64,000 nucleotides of DNA, from positions 59,419,394 to 59,483,393 of the forward strand of contig JAIOJX010000006.1 of NCBI GenBank assembly GCA_022376925.1, in the 5' to 3' direction. The stretch is from Tragulus kanchil (taxonomy: Eukaryota; Chordata; Mammalia; Artiodactyla; Tragulidae). A program made the position numbers and the translations under genes. The stretch's first letter is position 1; the number at the start of each line of letters is the position of its first letter. Below, piece by piece: positions 60,693 to 64,000 of this stretch. The notes below the pieces were generated by a model. It was given only the letters and a program-made list of their open reading frames with translations. It was not told the DNA's origin and searched no databases.

Positions 60693-60857
60693 ACGGAACT
60701 GTTTTGACAGAACCCCTGTCACGCCTGATTGTCCTGCATCTGCCACGGGGCTGGGATGGAGGGGTGGGCAGCCAAGATTCGCCTCTCTCCGAGATCTCCC
60801 AGTTCAGCTGGGGGCAATCCTGCTGCCTTCTTTTCTGTGGAAGGTCCCCACAGAAGC

Positions 60858-60875
60858 TGGCGCCCAACGTGGGGC
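60858..60875 (+). other. Primer-binding site, lysine tRNA type
   Basis: TGGCGCCCAACGTGGGGC, complementary to the 3' end of the tRNA-Lys(1,2) type, five bases after the LTR end. Lysine priming with this sequence form is typical of betaretroviruses and class II ERVs. Duplicate at 62,012-62,029. Confidence 0.9.
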
Positions 60876-60952
60876 CTGAAGGCGAGAAAGTAGAAGGCAG
60901 CATCACCGTGCGGGTTTGAAAGAGAACCGACGAGCGGCCAACGGACCTCACC

Positions 60953-61114
60953 ATGGCGCCTCCCTCTAGAGAGGCATCTTCCTCCCCTAGTAATCTGGAT
61001 TTCAAGGTGAGTCTTCTCCTTTATCGCGCCACTCCCGAGAGGGTGGGGATTTATGGAAGTCACACACAAAAAAACCGAACACTGCTTTTCCTTGTTTGTC
61101 CTTTTTTGCTTTAA
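60953..61114 (+). CDS. Leader upstream frame ending in the splice donor region
   Basis: A 53-codon frame in the proviral leader, starting at an ATG in a strong context (ccatggc) and opening MAPPSREASSSPSNLDFK; it is not recognised. A consensus donor, aaggtgagt, follows codon 18 (GT at 61,007-61,008), so spliced RNA would carry these 18 codons into a downstream exon, while unspliced RNA would read on to the stop at 61,112. It may be a small leader exon for env or an accessory product, or simply an upstream ORF. Duplicates: 62,107-62,268 and 63,294-63,455. Confidence 0.35.
   Translation: MAPPSREASSSPSNLDFKVSLLLYRATPERVGIYGSHTQKNRTLLFLVCPFLL
61003..61011 (+). promoter_or_regulatory. Major splice donor of the provirus
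   Basis: caaggtgag matches the AAG|GTGAG donor consensus, about 130 bases after the primer-binding site, where the major donor of simple retroviruses sits. Duplicates near 62,161 and 63,348. Confidence 0.65.
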
Positions 61115-61392
61115 TTCCTACTTTCATGTTCTCTCCAATTCGAGACTTCCAGCGGTCCGGCGGACAGTCTAAAAGCAACTGATGGGTCCTGGCCAGGGCT
61201 ACTCTCTGATGGTCCCGGAAAGTTTTATTAACTTTTTCTTCTCTTTTTAATTTTTAATTTCTTTTTTTTAAATTTTTATTTTTTAATATTTTTTTAAATT
61301 TTAGTTCTTGGAAACTTCTAATTTTCTGTCCTCTTTGCCACTGCTTCCTCCCTCTAGGTTCTAAATGTAAAAATTTCTCCTATCTACCACTA

Positions 61393-62006
61393 TGTGGGGC
61401 TCTGAATTGAAAGAGGACCGTTGCAAGCATAAGGAAGCTTAAGCACATTGTATAAAGAAGCTTAAGCACATGTTTGCAGTTTGGAGCTAATATGGCGCCT
61501 ACAGGAAGGGACGTGGGAGTGAAAGCAAGCTTAAGCACATTGTTTCAGCTTAGAGCTAAGATGGCACCTACAGGAATGGACATGGGAGTGAAAGGAAGCT
61601 TAAGCACATTGTTTAAAGAAGCTTAAGCACATGTTTGCATTTTGGAGCTAAGATGGCGCCTACAGGAAGAGACAGGGCGTGATCTAAATTGTTAATTGAT
61701 GGTCAATATTTCTGATTGGTTCCCCTGGGTTCTGCGCTCATGGATGATTGCTTGACCTTTAGCTTGATTGGTGTAATCTATGGGAAGTCCTGTGCAAAGC
61801 CCCCTTCGCTTGCCTATAAAAGCTGTGGATCTGCATTAATAAAACGGAACTGTTTTGACAGAACCCCTGTCACGCCTGATTGTCCCGTGCATCTGCCACG
61901 GGGCTGGGATGGGGGGGTGGGCAGCCAAGATTCGCCTCTCTCCGAGATCTCCTGGTTCAGCCGGGGGGAATCCTGCTTCCTTCCCTTTCTGTGGAAGGCC
62001 CCCACA
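61393..62006 (+). mobile_element. 5' LTR of the provirus (copy B)
   Basis: The LTR again, in the next overlapping contig. It matches copy A closely in U3 but differs at many bases around its U5 (about 61,885-62,000), e.g. tcccgtgcatctg against tcctgcatctg and ctggttcagccgggggg against cagttcagctgggggc. The difference is larger than in other overlaps here, so alleles or the 3' LTR may have been mixed in. Confidence 0.8.
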
Positions 62007-62011
62007 GAAGC

Positions 62012-62029
62012 TGGCGCCCAACGTGGGGC
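62012..62029 (+). other. Primer-binding site (copy B)
   Basis: Same lysine-type site as at 60,858-60,875, in the overlapping contig that continues into the leader, the SINE and gag. Confidence 0.85.
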
Positions 62030-62106
62030 CTGAAGGCGAGAAAGTAGAAGGCAGCATCACCGTGCGGGTTTGAAAGAGAACCGACGAGCGGCCAACGGAC
62101 CTCACC

Positions 62107-62268
62107 ATGGCGCCTCCCTCTAGAGAGGCATCTTCCTCCCCTAGTAATCTGGATTTCAAGGTGAGTCTTCTCCTTTATCGCGCCACTCCCGAGAGGGTGG
62201 GGATTTATGGAAGTCACACACAAAAAAACCGAACACTGCTTTTCCTTGTTTGTCCTTTTTTGCTTTAA
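62107..62268 (+). CDS. Leader upstream frame (copy B)
   Basis: Identical to the frame at 60,953-61,114, including the donor after codon 18. This is the copy that is contiguous with the gag-like frame at 63,062. Confidence 0.35.
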   Translation: MAPPSREASSSPSNLDFKVSLLLYRATPERVGIYGSHTQKNRTLLFLVCPFLL

Positions 62269-62398
62269 TTCCTACTTTCATGTTCTCTCCAATTCGAGAC
62301 TTCCAGCGGTCCGGCGGACAGTCTAAAAAGCAACTGATGGGTCCTGGCCAGGGCTACTCTCTGATGGTCCCGGAAAGTTTTAAGATAATTCGCCCCAG

Positions 62399-62710
62399 AG
62401 CTTCCCCTTGTGGTCCAGTGGGTAAGGACACCGCCTTGCAGTGCAAAGGGCGCCAGTTCGATCCCTGGCCTGGGAAGATCCCACGTGCCGCTGAGCGGCT
62501 GGACTGATGTGTCCAATTACCGAGCCAGAACTCTGGAGCACATGCGCCCAGAGCCAGCGCTCTGCAAAAACAGATGCCACCGCAATGGGAGGCCCACAGG
62601 AGCCAAAGAACAAAGACGGATGAACATAGAGAAACGAAAGACCAATAGAAGTGGCCCGCCTGCTCCCCTCCCTCCCCAACCAGACCCCCGCCCAAATTAA
62701 ATAAATAAAT
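62399..62710 (+). mobile_element. CHR-like SINE inside the proviral leader
   Basis: Plus-strand full-length SINE: tRNA-like head cttccccttgtggtccagtg, body, 3' part ending agaagtggcc, and an aattaaataaataaataa tail. Target duplication aagataattcgccccag (62,382-62,398) and aagatagttcgccccag (62,711-62,727), 17 bp with one mismatch. The provirus is therefore older than this SINE burst. Duplicate at 63,586-63,897. Confidence 0.9.
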
Positions 62711-63061
62711 AAGATAGTTCGCCCCAGTAGCGGTAGCCCGACTGGGAGGAAGCCTCTCTTTTCTGTATTTCAAATTGAGGACACGGCCTAAACCTCTCCC
62801 TCGCGGGCACGGGTCAGGCATTTAAAAGCCACTAGGCTGCCTGCCACTTGAAGACTCCTGTGACAGGATAAGGGGGCCATGGAACAGGGCAGAGCCACTT
62901 AGAATGTCCGCCCCCAGCAAGACAATGTCAGTGCAACACTAGGGACTCCTTCACCGTTTCACAATCATGACATAAGCCTGACTTCCCAGCAGCCACCACT
63001 CCCGTTAGGATTTTTGGTGGTTGTCCTCAGTTGTCTTTCTTTTCTGCTCTCTTTCAACAAC

Positions 63062-63284
63062 ATGGGAAACTATATCCAAGCTTTTAGCAGAGCCTGGGAC
63101 ACCTTTAAAAATGAAGAAGAAACTAGCTATGATGAATGTTACCCCAATCACTCGGGGTCAAGACCTCAAGAAACAGGACAGTACTCCACACTCCCTCCCC
63201 ACTTTAAAGAGATCACAGAGACATCACGGGGAGGGAAGGCACTGGGTCACCTTGGAGAGAGAAGGCCTATTCTGAAGACCCTTG
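63062..63284 (+). CDS. gag: Start of a gag-like frame, partial
   Basis: An ATG in aacatggg context begins a frame starting MGNYIQAFSRAWDTFK. The Met-Gly-Asn start fits N-terminal myristoylation of a retroviral matrix domain, and the position (about 1 kb after the primer-binding site, about 0.7 kb without the SINE) fits gag. About 74 codons are readable before the contig join at 63,284; beyond it the apparent frame runs into duplicated leader and is not real. The family match rests on position and the MG start only. It could be truncated or decayed. Confidence 0.5.
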
Positions 63285-63585
63285 GACCTCACCATGGCGC
63301 CTCCCTCTAGAGAGGCATCTTCCTCCCCTAGTAATCTGGATTTCAAGGTGAGTCTTCTCCTTTATCGCGCCACTCCCGAGAGGGTGGGGATTTATGGAAG
63401 TCACACACAAAAAAACCGAACACTGCTTTTCCTTGTTTGTCCTTTTTTGCTTTAATTCCTACTTTCATGTTCTCTCCAATTCGAGACTTCCAGCGGTCCC
63501 GCGGACAGTCTAAAAAGCAACTGATGGGTCCTGGCCAGGGCTACTCTCTGATGGTCCCGGAAAGTTTTAAGATAATTCGCCCCAG

Positions 63586-63897
63586 AGCTTCCCCTTGTGG
63601 TCCAGTGGGTAAGGACACCGCCTTGCAGTGCAAAGGGCGCCAGTTCGATCCCTGGCCTGGGAAGATCCCACGTGCCGCTGAGCGGCTGGACTGATGTGTC
63701 CAATTACCGAGCCAGAACTCTGGAGCACATGCGCCCAGAGCCAGCGCTCTGCAAAAACAGATGCCACCGCAATGGGAGGCCCACAGGAGCCAAAGAACAA
63801 AGACGGATGAACATAGAGAAACGAAAGACCAATAGAAGTGGCCCGCCTGCTCCCCTCCCTCCCCAACCAGACCCCCGCCCAAATTAAATAAATAAAT
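63586..63897 (+). mobile_element. CHR-like SINE in leader (copy B)
   Basis: Same SINE as 62,399-62,710, repeated by the 1,187-bp overlap that continues past the window end. Confidence 0.85.
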
Positions 63898-64000
63898 AAG
63901 ATAGTTCGCCCCAGTAGCGGTAGCCCGACTGGGAGGAAGCCTCTCTTTTCTGTATTTCAAATTGAGGACACGGCCTAAACCTCTCCCTCGCGGGCACGGG

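Larger units (their letters stand above)
60242..60852 (+). mobile_element. 5' LTR of a class II ERV provirus (copy A)
   Basis: A 611-bp LTR starting TGTGGGGCTCTGAATTGAAA and ending CCCCACA. U3 holds three related units (about 60,281-60,530) each with an AAnATGGCnCC site; solo LTRs of the family in this window have one. TATAAAAG is at 60,664-60,671 and AATAAA at 60,687-60,692, only about 23 bases apart, implying a very short R as in betaretroviruses. The flanking 6-mer is ccacta (60,236-60,241); its partner is outside the window. Confidence 0.9.
60075..62381. repeat. Overlap duplication 20
   Basis: Copy A 60,075-61,226, copy B 61,227-62,381, spacing 1,151. Contains the ERV LTR; differences cluster in its U5. 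Confidence 0.9.
62098..64000. repeat. Overlap duplication 21
   Basis: Copy A 62,098-63,284, copy B 63,285 to the window end and beyond, spacing 1,187. Confidence 0.9.

Noticed and set aside
62399..62470. tRNA gene
   Set aside because: It is the tRNA-derived head of a SINE with body, tail and target duplication, and it lacks a complete cloverleaf context.
63014..63310. Longer 98-codon frame as full gag start and end
   Set aside because: The upstream ATG adds an untypical hydrophobic leader before the MG start, and the frame crosses the contig join at 63,284, so its C-terminus is artificial.
1..64000. Genuine segmental amplification or a novel tandem-duplicating element
   Set aside because: Units differ in content, share no terminal motif, have no common breakpoint sequence and are damaged next to the joins; unmerged overlaps are simpler.

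Overview
The window is non-coding mammalian DNA built almost entirely of nested retrotransposons. I found no host gene, tRNA, rRNA or CRISPR array. Several RTE/BovB LINE fragments and two Bov-tA-like SINEs point to a ruminant. The commonest SINE is a CHR-like, tRNA-Glu-headed family, and I see none of the usual recent pecoran repeats. That would fit an early-branching ruminant such as a tragulid, but this taxon call is an inference only.

The dominant physical feature is 21 direct duplications of about 1.08-1.21 kb (joins near 988, 3072, 4941, 9125, 13330, 17821, 19646, 24260, 26290, 29547, 32340, 35660, 41247, 46579, 48625, 50913, 54801, 56756, 58835, 61226 and 63284). The right-hand copy is nearly identical to the left, and the last 20-80 bases before many joins are garbled. 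This is what overlapping contigs look like when laid end to end without merging. About 23.7 kb is therefore probably redundant and the real locus is about 40 kb. Most features below appear twice for this reason.

Layout. 1-7.1 kb: minus-strand L1 (ORF1 and 5'UTR) split by a 1.18-kb solo LTR of an unrecognised family. 7.1-11.0 kb: old, mostly unique DNA. 11.0-14.3 kb: a SINE split by a class II ERV solo LTR, then an old L1M split by a second member of the unrecognised LTR family. 14.3-21.6 kb: minus-strand L1 carrying another class II LTR and a SINE. 21.6-23.0 kb: AT-only low-complexity tract. 23-28 kb: unique DNA with an old SINE and a fourth class II LTR. 28.2-37.6 kb: minus-strand L1, nearly full length. 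37.6-39.7 kb: unique DNA and old L1M. 39.8-57.9 kb: BovB fragments in both orientations, with L1, Bov-tA and CHR-like insertions. 57.9-60.2 kb: plus-strand L1 5'UTR. 60.24 kb to the end: 5' part of a class II (betaretrovirus-like) provirus with LTR, lysine-tRNA primer-binding site, splice donor, a SINE in the leader and the start of a gag-like frame.

Two items look least explained. One is the LTR family at 1,536-2,716 and 11,940-12,704, which has TG/CA-type ends, probable 4-bp target duplications, a splice-donor-like site inside R and, in the longer copy, a reading frame running in from its 5' edge. The other is the provirus at 60.2 kb, with a triplicated U3 enhancer and a short upstream frame that ends in the splice donor.
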